Origin: Paenibacillus harenae
Lineage (GTDB): Bacteria; Bacillota; Bacilli; Paenibacillales; Paenibacillaceae
Assembly (NCBI RefSeq): GCF_030812415.1
Contig: NZ_JAUSST010000010.1
Span: forward strand, 1-64,000
DNA: 64,000 nt
Direction: 5' to 3'
In this document: positions 8,835 through 18,364 of the stretch, piece after piece
How positions within the stretch are numbered: the stretch's first letter is position 1
How the letters are laid out: each line of letters opens with the position of its first letter
Notes under the pieces: generated by a model
Seen by the model: only the letters and a program-made list of their open reading frames with translations
Told to the model about the DNA's origin: nothing
Database searches by the model: none
Made by a program: the position numbers and the translations under genes

Positions 8835-9731
8835 TTATTCAATTCCGACATGGCCAGATGCGTCCGCCTGGTAAAGCCCAAGCAAGCTTCTCGTCAGCTC
8901 ACCCGCACAACCGTCGCTAATTTGTATAGCCATGCTTCTTCCGTTCTCGTTCCCAGACAGCGCCGAAATCGGAATAAGCTCCTGAATGGAGTTGGTCATC
9001 CAGATTTCATCGGCCCGTACAAGCTCTTCCCATGTAAAATGTCCTTCTTGCACCGGATGCCCCGCTTCCCGCGCAAGCTCTATTACGCGCCCGCGCGTCA
9101 CGCCGGGCAATATGCCCGTATCGATGGATGGCGTGTATAACACGCCATCCTTCACGTAGAACAGATTGCTTACGATGCCTTCCGCAAGCCAGCCTTCCTT
9201 CGTCAGCATAAGTCCCTCCGCCCCTGCCGGAGGCGACGAGGCAAGCAGCTCGCGCTTCGCAATCATATTATTCATATAATGGAGAGATTTGAATCTAACT
9301 TCTCCTTCCGGCGTATTCCGCCGCGTCTGCAGCAGCCTTAGCTCTCTTCCCTGCATAGGAGCCGATTTATCGACCGGGGGCAGCGACTTCACAAGAAGCA
9401 GCTCGGTTGGTCGCTCATAATCGCCCGTAGGCAGACCGAGCTCGCCTTCGCCCGCGCTGACAGTCAATCGAACATAGCCGTCCGACAAGCCGTTCGCGGC
9501 CAGCAGCTCCGTCACCTGCTCGGTAATCCGCTTCTGCTCTCCGCGGTATTGAATGCCTAACTGATCGCAGCCAGCCTGCAGCCGCCCAAGATGCCGGTCA
9601 AGCAGATACGGAAGCCCGCCATATGTACGGAACGTCTCGAACAAGCCCAGACCGTACAAAAAACCGTGATCGTAGACCGAGATCACGGCTTCGCTTGCTT
9701 CCTTGACAGAGCCGTTCAAACCTACTTTCAT
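8835..9731 (-). CDS. pabC: 4-amino-4-deoxychorismate lyase
   Basis: PabC is a fold-type IV PLP enzyme that splits aminodeoxychorismate into p-aminobenzoate and pyruvate. The 298-residue protein shows [19 protein letters not shown] near residue 20-38, the Lys-containing [11 protein letters not shown] segment and [10 protein letters not shown], followed by [15 protein letters not shown]. Branched-chain aminotransferases and D-amino acid transaminase share the fold. The position directly after pabA (4-base ATGA overlap) and before folP supports the pab assignment. Confidence 0.93.
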   Translation of the reverse strand: MKVGLNGSVKEASEAVISVYDHGFLYGLGLFETFRTYGGLPYLLDRHLGRLQAGCDQLGIQYRGEQKRITEQVTELLAANGLSDGYVRLTVSAGEGELGLPTGDYERPTELLLVKSLPPVDKSAPMQGRELRLLQTRRNTPEGEVRFKSLHYMNNMIAKRELLASSPPAGAEGLMLTKEGWLAEGIVSNLFYVKDGVLYTPSIDTGILPGVTRGRVIELAREAGHPVQEGHFTWEELVRADEIWMTNSIQELIPISALSGNENGRSMAIQISDGCAGELTRSLLGLYQADASGHVGIE

Positions 9732-10309
9732 CGCGCGGCTCCGGTTTTATTTTGCAAGAAATTACGTAGCATCGTCAGGCCATGTTCCGTTATGATCGAT
9801 TCTGGGTGGAATTGAACGCCCTCGATCGCGTACTCCTTATGACGAAGACCCATAATCTCGCCTTCATCGGTTTCCGCCGTAATCTCCAGACAGTCGGGCA
9901 GCGTCTCGCGACGAACGATAAGCGAATGGTAGCGTGTCGCGGTGAAAGGCGATGGCATGCCTTCAAAGATCGACTTGCTGTTATGGAAGATTTGCGACGT
10001 CTTGCCGTGCATCAGCTTCTCGGCGCGGACAACATCGCCTCCGAACGCTTGTCCGATCGATTGGTGGCCGAGGCATACGCCGAAGATCGGAATAACCCCT
10101 TTAAAGTGCTCGATGAGCGACAAACTGATTCCCGCTTCGTTGGGCGAGCAAGGGCCGGGCGAGATCAGAATATGATCCGGCTTAAGCTCTTCGATGCCCG
10201 CGAGGTCGATCTCGTCATTTCTTTTGACAATAATGTCTTCGCCAAGGTGGCCCAGATACTGAACTAGGTTGTACGTAAAGGAATCATAATTATCGATTAC
10301 AAGGATCAT
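9728..10309 (-). CDS. pabA: Aminodeoxychorismate/anthranilate synthase glutamine amidotransferase subunit
   Basis: This 193-residue class I glutamine amidotransferase supplies ammonia to PabB. Visible are the nucleophile Cys79 in GVCLGHQ, the HPES motif near residue 168 and the oxyanion-hole region [11 protein letters not shown] (50-60). In Bacilli the same subunit often serves both folate and tryptophan synthesis (TrpG). No trp genes are nearby, so pab is the main context. It starts 15 bases after pabB ends and overlaps pabC by four bases. Confidence 0.95.
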   Translation of the reverse strand: MILVIDNYDSFTYNLVQYLGHLGEDIIVKRNDEIDLAGIEELKPDHILISPGPCSPNEAGISLSLIEHFKGVIPIFGVCLGHQSIGQAFGGDVVRAEKLMHGKTSQIFHNSKSIFEGMPSPFTATRYHSLIVRRETLPDCLEITAETDEGEIMGLRHKEYAIEGVQFHPESIITEHGLTMLRNFLQNKTGAAR

Positions 10310-10324
10310 CGTCAGGCTCCCCTC

Positions 10325-11899
10325 TTATCCGTTATTGGCGCCGGCCAACTGTTCGCTGTACTGAACGGCCTTCCATAACGCCTTTGCTTTGCTCAGAGAT
10401 TCATAATATTCGCGTTCCGGATTCGAATCGATCACGATGCCGGCTCCCGCTTGTATATGAGCGACGCCATCCGTTACGGCCATCGTTCTAATAATAATAT
10501 TAAATTCCATATCGCCGTTATAGTCAATCCAGCCGAGCGATCCCGTATACGGACCTCTCCGTACCGGCTCGAGCTCCTCGATAATCTCCATCGTCCGGAT
10601 CTTAGGCGCGCCTGTAATCGTGCCTCCCGGGAACGTAGCTGCAATGACGTCATACGCATCCTTGCCTGCGGCAAGCGTTCCTTCGACTTGCGATACGAGA
10701 TGCATCACATGCGAATAATGCTCGATGACCATCAGTTCCTTCACCTCAACGGTCCCGTACGCCGATATGCGGCCGAGATCGTTGCGTTCCAGATCGACGA
10801 GCATAATATGTTCGGCCCGCTCCTTCTCGCTTGCGATCAGCTCTTCCGCAAGCTGGCGATCCTCTTCTTCGGTCCGCCCTCTGCGTCTCGTTCCGGCAAT
10901 CGGCCTCGTAGCCAGCCTGCCGTCCCGAAGCTCGACGAGCAGCTCCGGCGAAGCCGATACGAGCTGGAAGTCAGGGCAGCGCAGGAAGCCCATATACGGC
11001 GACGGGTTGAAAAGTCTGAGCCATTCGTACAGCTCTTCCGGCGACGTATGGATCGCACGGCTCTGACGCTGCGACAGGTTGACCTGAAACACATCGCCTT
11101 GGCCGATATAGTTGCGAATCGACTCTACGGCATCCATATATGCCTGCTTCTTGAACGGCGAGCTTATATCGTTCATCGCTTCAATGTCGATTTGCAGACG
11201 ATCCGCTTCCGTGAGCTTAAGCCGCTTCTCCCTAAGCGCCTCTGCCCTGCGGCAAGCTTTCTCTTCCTCGAACCACGTCAGCCAGTAGTCCGTCATCCCT
11301 TCCGCGCGCGACAGCGCACGATCATAGGCTGCATGCAGCTGCTGTTCATCGGCGTTCGGATCAATCGGCATATGGACGGCACAATAGACGACGGAGCGCT
11401 CATGATCGATAATCCATAGCTCATTCATTCGCATGAACAAGTAATCCGGCAATCCCAGATCATCGTCCGCAAGCTCCGGAAGACGTTCTATTGAGCGTAT
11501 AACATCATAGCTCCAATAGCCGACGCAGCCGCCGATCCATTTGGGTCCGTCAGCCAGACGCGGCCCGACTGCGCCCGCCATCCATTCCCTCATGACCTCA
11601 AGAGGCTTGCCTTGCCACTTCCTGCGGCTCTGCTCCTCCAGCGATTCGTAGGAAACCGATTCGGCCGAGAGGCCCTTGCCCCGAATAATCGCATCCGGAT
11701 GCAAGCCTAAGTACGTATACTTGCCATCCTTGCCGCTCTCCAGCACGACAGCGTACGGCGAGGCGTCCTGCCATGCTTCTTCCCATGAAGTGACGAGTCC
11801 GCCGCCTTGGTCCTGAATCGGCAATTCCTTAAGCAACGGAAGCGTCGTATATTTCCGCTCGGCGTGCCACCGGACCCATTGCTTCCTATCGGTGACCAT
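10325..11899 (-). CDS. pabB: Aminodeoxychorismate synthase component I
   Basis: PabB aminates chorismate to 4-amino-4-deoxychorismate using ammonia from PabA. The C-terminal chorismate-binding domain carries PIAGTRRRGRTEEED, LVDLERNDLGRI and FPGGTITGAPKIRTME, the family signatures. The Lys/Ala position in the PIAGTR motif cannot by itself separate PabB from TrpE; the operon with pabC and folP does. I prefer ATG 11899 over a TTG nine bases upstream. The protein of about 524 residues has an ordinary length for Paenibacillus-type PabB. It is the first gene of the pab-fol unit. Confidence 0.92.
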   Translation of the reverse strand: MVTDRKQWVRWHAERKYTTLPLLKELPIQDQGGGLVTSWEEAWQDASPYAVVLESGKDGKYTYLGLHPDAIIRGKGLSAESVSYESLEEQSRRKWQGKPLEVMREWMAGAVGPRLADGPKWIGGCVGYWSYDVIRSIERLPELADDDLGLPDYLFMRMNELWIIDHERSVVYCAVHMPIDPNADEQQLHAAYDRALSRAEGMTDYWLTWFEEEKACRRAEALREKRLKLTEADRLQIDIEAMNDISSPFKKQAYMDAVESIRNYIGQGDVFQVNLSQRQSRAIHTSPEELYEWLRLFNPSPYMGFLRCPDFQLVSASPELLVELRDGRLATRPIAGTRRRGRTEEEDRQLAEELIASEKERAEHIMLVDLERNDLGRISAYGTVEVKELMVIEHYSHVMHLVSQVEGTLAAGKDAYDVIAATFPGGTITGAPKIRTMEIIEELEPVRRGPYTGSLGWIDYNGDMEFNIIIRTMAVTDGVAHIQAGAGIVIDSNPEREYYESLSKAKALWKAVQYSEQLAGANNG

Positions 11900-11927
11900 C
11901 ACCCTCAACCCCCGTTCGTCTTACTTA

Positions 11928-11959
11928 TTTTGCCTAGTATACAGAATAGCGAGGCAAAA
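11928..11959 (-). promoter_or_regulatory. pab-fol operon promoter with flanking inverted repeat
   Basis: On the minus strand a TATACT -10 box (11936-11941) lies between perfect 8-base arms TTTTGCCT and AGGCAAAA (11952-11959 and 11928-11935 on the map). The -35 region is weak (TTTTCT). A repressor could bind across the -10 element. The regulator is unknown. Confidence 0.45.
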
Positions 11960-12010
11960 GAAAAGGGCGAACCCATCCTCTTTCATGACCCGGCGCTGCG
12001 CGAAATGGAG

Positions 12011-12041
12011 AAAGCCTCCCACTCCGAGGAATGGAAGGCTT
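12011..12041 (-). terminator. Terminator-like hairpin after cysK
   Basis: On the minus strand AAGCCTTCCATTCC pairs over its whole length (with some G-U pairs) with GGAGTGGGAGGCTT. Only TTT-CTCC follows, so the U-tract is weak. It sits 27 bases beyond the cysK stop and before the pabB promoter. Confidence 0.65.
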
Positions 12042-12067
12042 GGATATGAAGCTATCGTTATTGTTGA

Positions 12068-13006
12068 TTAGTTGTCGAAGTTGAAAAGCGGCGTGCTGAG
12101 GTAACGTTCGCCGTTACTTGGAACAATCGCTACAACGCGTTTGCCTTTGCCAAGCTCTTTGGCCACTTGAAGCGCTGCGTAGATAGCTGCGCCCGAAGAA
12201 ATACCGCACAGAATGCCTTCTTCTTTCGCTGCACGACGCGCGTACTCGAATGCATCCTCGTTCTCGATCGTAATAACGCCGTCATAGATCTCGCGGTTCA
12301 AGATGTCAGGCACGAAGTTAGCGCCGATCCCTTGGATCTTGTGAGGGCCTGGCTTGCCGCCGGAGAGCAACGGGGAAGCCGCAGGCTCAACCGCGTAGAT
12401 CTTGATGCCGTCGAAGTTCTTCTTCAATACTTCGCCGGCGCCAGAGATCGTACCGCCGGTGCCGATACCCGCGATGAAAGCGTCCAGCTTGCCGTCAAGC
12501 GAGTTGATCGCTTCAACGATCTCAGGACCAGTCGTCTCGCGGTGAATCTTCACGTTCGCCTGGTTCTTGAATTGTTGCGGCAGGAAGTACGAAGGGTTCT
12601 CTTGCGCAAGCTCTTCCGCTTTGCGAACCGCACCGTTCATGCCTTCGGATCCTGGCGTCAGAACAAGCTCCGCACCGTAAGCGCGAAGCAGGTTGCGACG
12701 CTCAAGGCTCATCGTTTCGGGCATAACAAGAATAGCCTTATAGCCTTTCGCCGCTGCGACAAGTGCAAGCCCGATGCCTGTATTGCCGCTTGTAGGTTCA
12801 ATAATCGTATCGCCAGGCTTAAGCACGCCCTCTGCTTCGGCAACCTCGATCATGCTGATTGCAATACGGTCCTTCACGCTTGCGCCTGGATTTTGGTACT
12901 CCAGCTTCACGTAGATTTCTGCGCTATCTTCGGGTACGAGACGGTTCAAACGGACAAGCGGTGTATCCCCGATTAGATCTGTAACACTATTCACGATTCT
13001 AGCCAT
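12068..13006 (-). CDS. cysK: Cysteine synthase A (O-acetylserine sulfhydrylase)
   Basis: CysK makes cysteine from O-acetylserine and sulfide. The 312-residue fold-type II PLP enzyme shows [10 protein letters not shown] (11-20), the PLP lysine Lys45 in NPGASVKDR, the phosphate-site PTSGNTGIG (71-79) and [10 protein letters not shown]. Length is typical. The start is ATG 13006 with a GGGAGG eleven bases upstream. It has its own promoter with a palindromic operator-like site, so it is probably monocistronic and controlled by sulfur or cysteine supply. Confidence 0.96.
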   Translation of the reverse strand: MARIVNSVTDLIGDTPLVRLNRLVPEDSAEIYVKLEYQNPGASVKDRIAISMIEVAEAEGVLKPGDTIIEPTSGNTGIGLALVAAAKGYKAILVMPETMSLERRNLLRAYGAELVLTPGSEGMNGAVRKAEELAQENPSYFLPQQFKNQANVKIHRETTGPEIVEAINSLDGKLDAFIAGIGTGGTISGAGEVLKKNFDGIKIYAVEPAASPLLSGGKPGPHKIQGIGANFVPDILNREIYDGVITIENEDAFEYARRAAKEEGILCGISSGAAIYAALQVAKELGKGKRVVAIVPSNGERYLSTPLFNFDN

Positions 13007-13043
13007 GGAAATGAATGCCTCCCTATTCCGACTAAATTAGTAG

Positions 13044-13089
13044 GTTATTAACTAATAACATCTTATCAATGTCTTGCATCCGTTGTCAA
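13044..13089 (-). promoter_or_regulatory. cysK promoter with palindromic operator
   Basis: On the minus strand TTGACA (13084-13089), an 18-base spacer and TAAGAT (13060-13065) form the promoter. Directly downstream, over the start site, lies GTTATTA-GT-TAATAAC, a perfect 7-base inverted repeat (13044-13059). An outer ATTAGT/ACTAAT pair overlaps it. In Bacilli cysK is repressed by CymR, so a CymR-type site is a reasonable guess, but I did not match it to a known consensus. Confidence 0.6.
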
Positions 13090-13166
13090 TAGCGACTTCT
13101 CTATATTTTGACCGATTCCGCTGCTATATTCTAATCCCGCTATTCATTATGCAGTAAGGCGAGATC

Positions 13167-14141
13167 CTACTCGTTTTTGACCGCATTATACTTGGCAAGC
13201 AGCATGTCCTCTTGCTCATTCATCGGACCGGCTTGTTCCAGTGCAAGCTGCTTGCGAACCGCGTCCTTCAGCCGGTCTTCGGTCATGCTCGTTGTCATTC
13301 TGCGCTCCGCCAGCCGAATAATCGCGAACCCGCCGTCCACGGCAATCGGTCCTGCCATTTCGGCAATTTGCAGACGGCTTGCCGTATCCATCATCTCGCT
13401 GTCATAGAACGGGTCGTCCGCATCAATGAGCCCGAGATCGCCGCCGTATTCCGCCGTAAAAGAATCCTGCGAGTACGTGCGTGCCAGCATCGCGAAATCT
13501 TCCCCTTCGATCAGCTTCTCCAGCACGTCGTCAGCTTGCTGCTCGGTCTCCGTCAATATCCATTGAAGATGCAGTTGCTCTCTCGGCTTGAACTCATCCT
13601 GATGCTCGGCAATATACTGCTCAACCTCGTTATCGTCGATATCGATACTGCGAACGACAATTTTCTCAAACAAAAGGCGATAGCGGACATCCAGCAGCAG
13701 CCGCTCCTTCGACAACCCGAGCTGCTCTTGCATCACTCTGTAAAATTCCGCTTCACTCTCGTAGCCTTCGGCCATCGCTTCCAGCTCGCGAGTCTGCTCC
13801 TGCGGCGATACGGATAAATTCGACTTGGCAGCCTCAAGCTCGATCGCTTTGCGGAGCATCATGTCCCGAAGAACATCCTCGCCGTACTGCCTATGCAGTT
13901 CGGCTTGCAGCTCCGCCATCGTAATCGGCTCTCCGCCCACTCTGGCAACGATCTGCCCTTTGTCCGGGGAATGATTGCCGTCCTTTTCTCCTACGCCTTC
14001 CGACTCTTCATTGCCCTGCGCTCCGTCACCTATTAGCGGCTGCTGCCATGGCCACACTTTGACGACGACAACAACGGCAAGTACAACCATACATACGGCT
14101 TGAAGGATGACAACGGCCTTCAGCACCTCGTATTTCTTCAT
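13167..14141 (-). CDS. yacD: Membrane-anchored PrsA/YacD-like peptidyl-prolyl isomerase
   Basis: This 324-residue foldase has an N-terminal membrane anchor (about residues 8-32, VVILQAVCMVVLAVVVVV) without a lipobox, so it is not a PrsA-type lipoprotein. A SurA-like helical domain (about 65-185, beginning ARVGGEPITMAELQ) is followed by a parvulin domain (about 190-290, LHLQWILT to GGFAIIRLAE). It probably assists folding outside the membrane. The gene lies between hslO and cysK exactly as yacD in B. subtilis. It starts at ATG 14141, 17 bases after hslO ends. Confidence 0.88.
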   Translation of the reverse strand: MKKYEVLKAVVILQAVCMVVLAVVVVVKVWPWQQPLIGDGAQGNEESEGVGEKDGNHSPDKGQIVARVGGEPITMAELQAELHRQYGEDVLRDMMLRKAIELEAAKSNLSVSPQEQTRELEAMAEGYESEAEFYRVMQEQLGLSKERLLLDVRYRLLFEKIVVRSIDIDDNEVEQYIAEHQDEFKPREQLHLQWILTETEQQADDVLEKLIEGEDFAMLARTYSQDSFTAEYGGDLGLIDADDPFYDSEMMDTASRLQIAEMAGPIAVDGGFAIIRLAERRMTTSMTEDRLKDAVRKQLALEQAGPMNEQEDMLLAKYNAVKNE

Positions 14142-14158
14142 TCCCCTAATGCCTCCGG

Positions 14159-15064
14159 TTATTGGATCGGCTTCGGTTTCGCTTGATCGAGCAGTTGTTC
14201 CAGCTTATCCCGTTCGAAGGTATACGCCTCGTTGCAAAAATGGCAAACGACTTCCGCTTTTCCGTCTTCTTCAATGATTTCTTGCAATTGCGCCGCGCCA
14301 AGGCTAATCAGGGTGCGCTCCATACGCTCCACCGAGCATGGACAATGGAATTCAATTTCCAACGTATCGTGAATGGTTAGTTCGTCCTGGCCGACAAGCC
14401 TATGCAGCACGTCTTCGGGGGTCGCACCTTGCGCTAGCAGCGAAGTAAGCTGAGGCATGGCGCCTAGCGCCTGCTCCAATCTTGTAATATCCGCGTCTTC
14501 GATGCCCGGCAGCAGTTGAATAATGTAGCCCCCGGCTTGCAAAACGGAATTATCCTCATCCACCAATACGCCAAGGCCTACGGCCGTGTTCGTCTGCTCC
14601 GATACCGCGAAGTAGTAAGTAAAGTCTTCGCCCAGCTCGCCGGATACAATCGGCACTCTTCCGATATAAGGCTCTTTCAGACCTAGATCCTTAATCACGT
14701 GTATATATCCCTCGCGGCCTACCGCGCCTGCCACGTCCAGTTTCCCAAGCGCATTGCTCGGCAGCTGTACCTGCGGATTGTCCACATAACCGCGAACCTG
14801 CCCTTTCGCATTGGCATCGACGACGATCTGTCCGATCGGGCCGTCGCCTTTGACCTGAATGGTCAGCCTCTCTTCACCCTTGAGCATCGCGCCCATCATC
14901 GCGCCCGCCGTGAGTGTCCGGCCAAGCGCTGCTGTCGTCGTCGGATACGTCATATGACGTCTGCGCAGCTCATCTACAAGCTGAGTCGTGCGCACCGCGA
15001 ACACGCGAAGCTTCCCATCCCAAGCCATACCGCGTACCAGTACATCCCTCATCAGCTCATTCAT
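14159..15064 (-). CDS. hslO: Redox-regulated chaperone Hsp33
   Basis: Hsp33 is a holdase activated by oxidation and unfolding. The 301-residue protein has the full zinc switch: Cys241-x-Cys243 (CPCS) and Cys274-x2-Cys277 (CHFC). The N-terminal domain includes [19 protein letters not shown]. The ATG at 15064 has GGAGGG upstream and overlaps the end of coaX by four bases. The order coaX-hslO-yacD-cysK matches B. subtilis. Confidence 0.96.
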   Translation of the reverse strand: MNELMRDVLVRGMAWDGKLRVFAVRTTQLVDELRRRHMTYPTTTAALGRTLTAGAMMGAMLKGEERLTIQVKGDGPIGQIVVDANAKGQVRGYVDNPQVQLPSNALGKLDVAGAVGREGYIHVIKDLGLKEPYIGRVPIVSGELGEDFTYYFAVSEQTNTAVGLGVLVDEDNSVLQAGGYIIQLLPGIEDADITRLEQALGAMPQLTSLLAQGATPEDVLHRLVGQDELTIHDTLEIEFHCPCSVERMERTLISLGAAQLQEIIEEDGKAEVVCHFCNEAYTFERDKLEQLLDQAKPKPIQ

Positions 15065-15837
15065 GATTGTCCCTCCTGATTGCGTTCATATATAATACGC
15101 AGCCCCTCAAGCGTTAGAAGCGGATCGACCTTTTCGATCGTCTCCGATTCGGCAGCGATCAGCTCGGCTAAGCCGCCGGTCGCCACTACGCGAGGAGATA
15201 CGCCGAATTCCTTGCGGATGCGATTCACGATACCGTCAACTTGCCCGGCATAGCCGAAGATAATTCCCGCCTGCATCGACGTTACCGGATTGCGTCCAAT
15301 GACGCTTCGAGGTCTCACCAGCTCGATCCTCGGCAGCTTCGCGGCGCGTTGATACAGCGCTTCGGTCGAGATGCCGATGCCCGGTACAATCGCGCCGCCT
15401 AAGTAATTGCCCGCTTCGTCGATATAATCGAATGTCGTTGCCGTTCCGAAGTCCACGACGATGAGCGGCGTGCCATACTTCTCGATGCCCGCTACGGAAT
15501 TGACGATACGGTCGGCACCGACCTCGCGCGGATTCTCATAACGAATGTTCAGACCGGTCTTCACGCCGGGTCCAACAACGACTGGCGTCTTGCGCAAATA
15601 TTTCAGACAAAGCTGTTCCAGCGTCCGCATAAGCGGCGGAACAACCGACGAAATAATGACGCCGTCCATCTGATCCAGCTTTACGCCAGCGAATTGAAAC
15701 AGATTGTGTATATTAATGCCGTACTCATCGACCGTAGCCGACCTGTTCGTACTGAGCCGCCAATGATGAAGCAGCTCCTTGCCCTTGTATATGCCGAGTA
15801 CGATATTCGTATTTCCTACATCGATGACGAGAATCAA
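15061..15837 (-). CDS. coaX: Type III pantothenate kinase
   Basis: CoaX phosphorylates pantothenate in the first step of coenzyme A synthesis. The 258-residue ASKHA-fold protein begins with [12 protein letters not shown] (phosphate 1 motif), and has [10 protein letters not shown] and [12 protein letters not shown] with family catalytic acidic residues, then [11 protein letters not shown]. The start is a TTG at 15837 that overlaps the nadC stop as TTGA. Translation is therefore probably coupled to nadC, linking the NAD and CoA genes in one transcript. Confidence 0.95.
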   Translation of the reverse strand: MILVIDVGNTNIVLGIYKGKELLHHWRLSTNRSATVDEYGINIHNLFQFAGVKLDQMDGVIISSVVPPLMRTLEQLCLKYLRKTPVVVGPGVKTGLNIRYENPREVGADRIVNSVAGIEKYGTPLIVVDFGTATTFDYIDEAGNYLGGAIVPGIGISTEALYQRAAKLPRIELVRPRSVIGRNPVTSMQAGIIFGYAGQVDGIVNRIRKEFGVSPRVVATGGLAELIAAESETIEKVDPLLTLEGLRIIYERNQEGQS

Positions 15838-16724
15838 CGCCGCTCGCCGCCCTTCTTCTCATTCAGATCCAGACTAATGTCCAGCGCCTGGAACGAATAC
15901 GTAAGTCCGCCAACCGAGATCACATCGACGCCGCAGGCCGCCATGCCATGAACGGTATCGAGCGTCACGCCGCCGGATGCCTCCACGATAACATGCGGGG
16001 ACGTCGCTTTAATATGGGCAACCGCCTCCATCATTCGCTCATTCGGCATATTGTCCAGCATGATGATGTCCGCCCCGCAATCCAGCGCCTCTTGCACCTG
16101 CTCCAGCGACTCGGTCTCCACTTCAATCTTCATCGTATGCGGGATTTGCCTGCGTGCGCCTTCAACCGCTGCGCGAATGCCTCCCGCGCCTTTGATATGA
16201 TTGTCTTTAATCATCACCGCGTCATATAGACCAAAGCGATGGTTCGAGCCGCCGCCCACTCTGACCGCATACTTCTCCAGCATCCGGTGGCCGGGCGTTG
16301 TTTTGCGCGTATCGACAAGTCTTACCGGCAAGCCGGCAAGCGCCTCGACGAACTTAGCCGTTTTCGTTGCGATGCCCGATAGGCGCTGCATCAGGTTCAG
16401 CGCGAGCCTCTCTCCCGTTAGAAGGCTATGAGTGCTGCCCTCTACAATCGCGATGATCTTGCCCTTCTCCACTCGCTCGCCATCCTCTGCCATCGCATGG
16501 AAGTTAAGCGATGGATCTACAACCTCGAATACGAGCCGGGCGATCTGAAGACCTGCGATAATGCCGCTCTCCTTCATATGGATAACAGCCTTCGACTGCG
16601 AGCCGCGAGGTATCGTCGTCTCTGTCGTAATATCTCCGCTGCCTATATCCTCTGCAAGCCAATCGCGAATCTGATCGCGCATTGCCGTATCATACCCGCC
16701 CGCTGTCCACTCAAACATCTTCAA
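15834..16724 (-). CDS. nadC: Nicotinate-nucleotide pyrophosphorylase (quinolinate phosphoribosyltransferase)
   Basis: NadC converts quinolinate and PRPP to nicotinate mononucleotide. Of the 296 residues, [35 protein letters not shown] and IMLDNM are typical substrate-binding and barrel motifs, and the end has [10 protein letters not shown]. The start is TTG 16724 (GGAGGA five bases upstream) or ATG 16718. It overlaps nadB by 14 bases and coaX by four. Confidence 0.95.
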   Translation of the reverse strand: MKMFEWTAGGYDTAMRDQIRDWLAEDIGSGDITTETTIPRGSQSKAVIHMKESGIIAGLQIARLVFEVVDPSLNFHAMAEDGERVEKGKIIAIVEGSTHSLLTGERLALNLMQRLSGIATKTAKFVEALAGLPVRLVDTRKTTPGHRMLEKYAVRVGGGSNHRFGLYDAVMIKDNHIKGAGGIRAAVEGARRQIPHTMKIEVETESLEQVQEALDCGADIIMLDNMPNERMMEAVAHIKATSPHVIVEASGGVTLDTVHGMAACGVDVISVGGLTYSFQALDISLDLNEKKGGERR

Positions 16725-18324
16725 TACGCTCCTCCGTAATACCGTATAAACGGTGCAACACCGTATGCTTGCGCCAGTTCTGATCGTCGCGGTACGGGTA
16801 ATCCTCGCGGTAATGCCCGCCGCGGCTTTCTTGCCTCTGCAGCGCCGATTCCGTCGTCAGAAGCGCGCATGTGAGCAGATTCGCGAACTCGAATTCCTCC
16901 GTTTTCGTTAACACGGATTGATAGATCGGAAGCTGGCGCTTCAGCTCCTCGAGACCTTTCTCAAGACCTTTGGCATCGCGCCGCAAGCCGGCATATCTCA
17001 CCATAATCTTCTGCAGCTTCAGCCGTTTCTCTACGATCGCCTGCATCGGCGCGCTGACGCGCCCAAGCTCATCCTCGATAATAGGAACAACATCGTTCGG
17101 CGACAGCTCGTTAATTCGCTTCACGATACGACGGCCGAACACGATGGCTTCCGACAGCGAGTTGCTGGCCAAGCGGTTCGCGCCATGCACGCCCGTCGAG
17201 GACACTTCGCCGCAGGCGAAGAGCCGCTTTATATTTGTTTCCCCATTTAGATCGGTTTTGACTCCGCCCATCATATAATGCATCGCGGGAGCGACCGGAA
17301 TCCAATCGGATGTGAGGTCGAGACCGTATCTCAAGCAATATTCATATATAGTAGGAAAACGATGCTTCACCATTTCCGGCGATTCATGCGTAATATCTAT
17401 GTAGACGAAAGTCGACTTCGTCTCCTCCATCTCGCTGACGATTGCTCTGGCCACTATATCGCGCGGGGCAAGCTCCAGTTGCTCATGATAATGCTCCATG
17501 AAACGTTCGCCTTTAATGTTGCGCAAATAAGCCCCTTCGCCTCGGACCGCTTCCGAGATAAGGAAGCGCGGTGCACCCGGATAGCAGAGCGAGGTTGGAT
17601 GGAACTGAATGAATTCGACGTCTTGAATGTAAGCGCCTGCGCGATAAGCCATTGCGATACCGTCGCCAGTCGCAACTTCAGGATTCGTCGTATAACGATA
17701 CAATTGGCCGGCGCCGCCAGAGCTCAATATAACCGCTTTGCCCCGCACGAACACTCTCTGTCCGCTTGGCTTCTGTACGATCGCACCGCAGCATACGCCA
17801 TCTTGCGTCACAAGGTCGATCACGAAGTGATCGTCCCATACTTCAATTTTCGGATTGTTGACTGCGTTCTCCGACAAAGCTCGAACGATTTCATAGCCGG
17901 TCGCATCTCCGTTGGCATGCAAAATACGACGCTGACTGTGAGCGCCTTCCTTCGTAAGCGCGAACTCCCCATTCTCCACGTCGAACTGCGTTCCCATTGA
18001 GATGAGACTGCGCACGCCTTTGGGCCCTTCATGAACGAGGACATCCACCGCTTCCCGCGAGCACAGGCCGGCACCGGCTACTAACGTGTCCTGCAGATGA
18101 TAGGCGGGCGAATCCTCGTCCGATATAACTGCGGCAATGCCTCCCTGCGCGTAACGGGTATTGCTGTCGAGCAGCGACTTTTTCGTAATCATCAATACCG
18201 AGTTGTTCTCGCTAGACCGTATAGCGGTAAAAAGACCGGCAATGCCGGCCCCAATAACGATGACATCCTTTTCTACAACAGGCAGCTCATCCAGCTGCAC
18301 ATCAACCAAGTATCTAGGAATCAT
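16711..18324 (-). CDS. nadB: L-aspartate oxidase
   Basis: NadB oxidises aspartate to iminoaspartate, the substrate of NadA. The 537-residue FAD protein has the dinucleotide-binding VIVIGAGIAGLFTAI near residue 20, RYAQGGIAAV, the substrate loop HSQRRILHANGDATG and the FAD-binding GANRLASNSLSEA. The C-terminal succinate-dehydrogenase-like helical domain ends in GGHYREDYPY. The ATG at 18324 has GAAGGAG seven bases upstream. It lies between nadA and nadC. Confidence 0.96.
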   Translation of the reverse strand: MIPRYLVDVQLDELPVVEKDVIVIGAGIAGLFTAIRSSENNSVLMITKKSLLDSNTRYAQGGIAAVISDEDSPAYHLQDTLVAGAGLCSREAVDVLVHEGPKGVRSLISMGTQFDVENGEFALTKEGAHSQRRILHANGDATGYEIVRALSENAVNNPKIEVWDDHFVIDLVTQDGVCCGAIVQKPSGQRVFVRGKAVILSSGGAGQLYRYTTNPEVATGDGIAMAYRAGAYIQDVEFIQFHPTSLCYPGAPRFLISEAVRGEGAYLRNIKGERFMEHYHEQLELAPRDIVARAIVSEMEETKSTFVYIDITHESPEMVKHRFPTIYEYCLRYGLDLTSDWIPVAPAMHYMMGGVKTDLNGETNIKRLFACGEVSSTGVHGANRLASNSLSEAIVFGRRIVKRINELSPNDVVPIIEDELGRVSAPMQAIVEKRLKLQKIMVRYAGLRRDAKGLEKGLEELKRQLPIYQSVLTKTEEFEFANLLTCALLTTESALQRQESRGGHYREDYPYRDDQNWRKHTVLHRLYGITEERIEDV

Positions 18325-18364
18325 GATGACGCTCCTTCAAATTTGAGCATGGGTGAAGCGCATG

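Noticed and set aside
10451-11419. A 322-residue open frame antisense to pabB
   Set aside because: It is a shadow of a well-supported gene, without start signal or domain.
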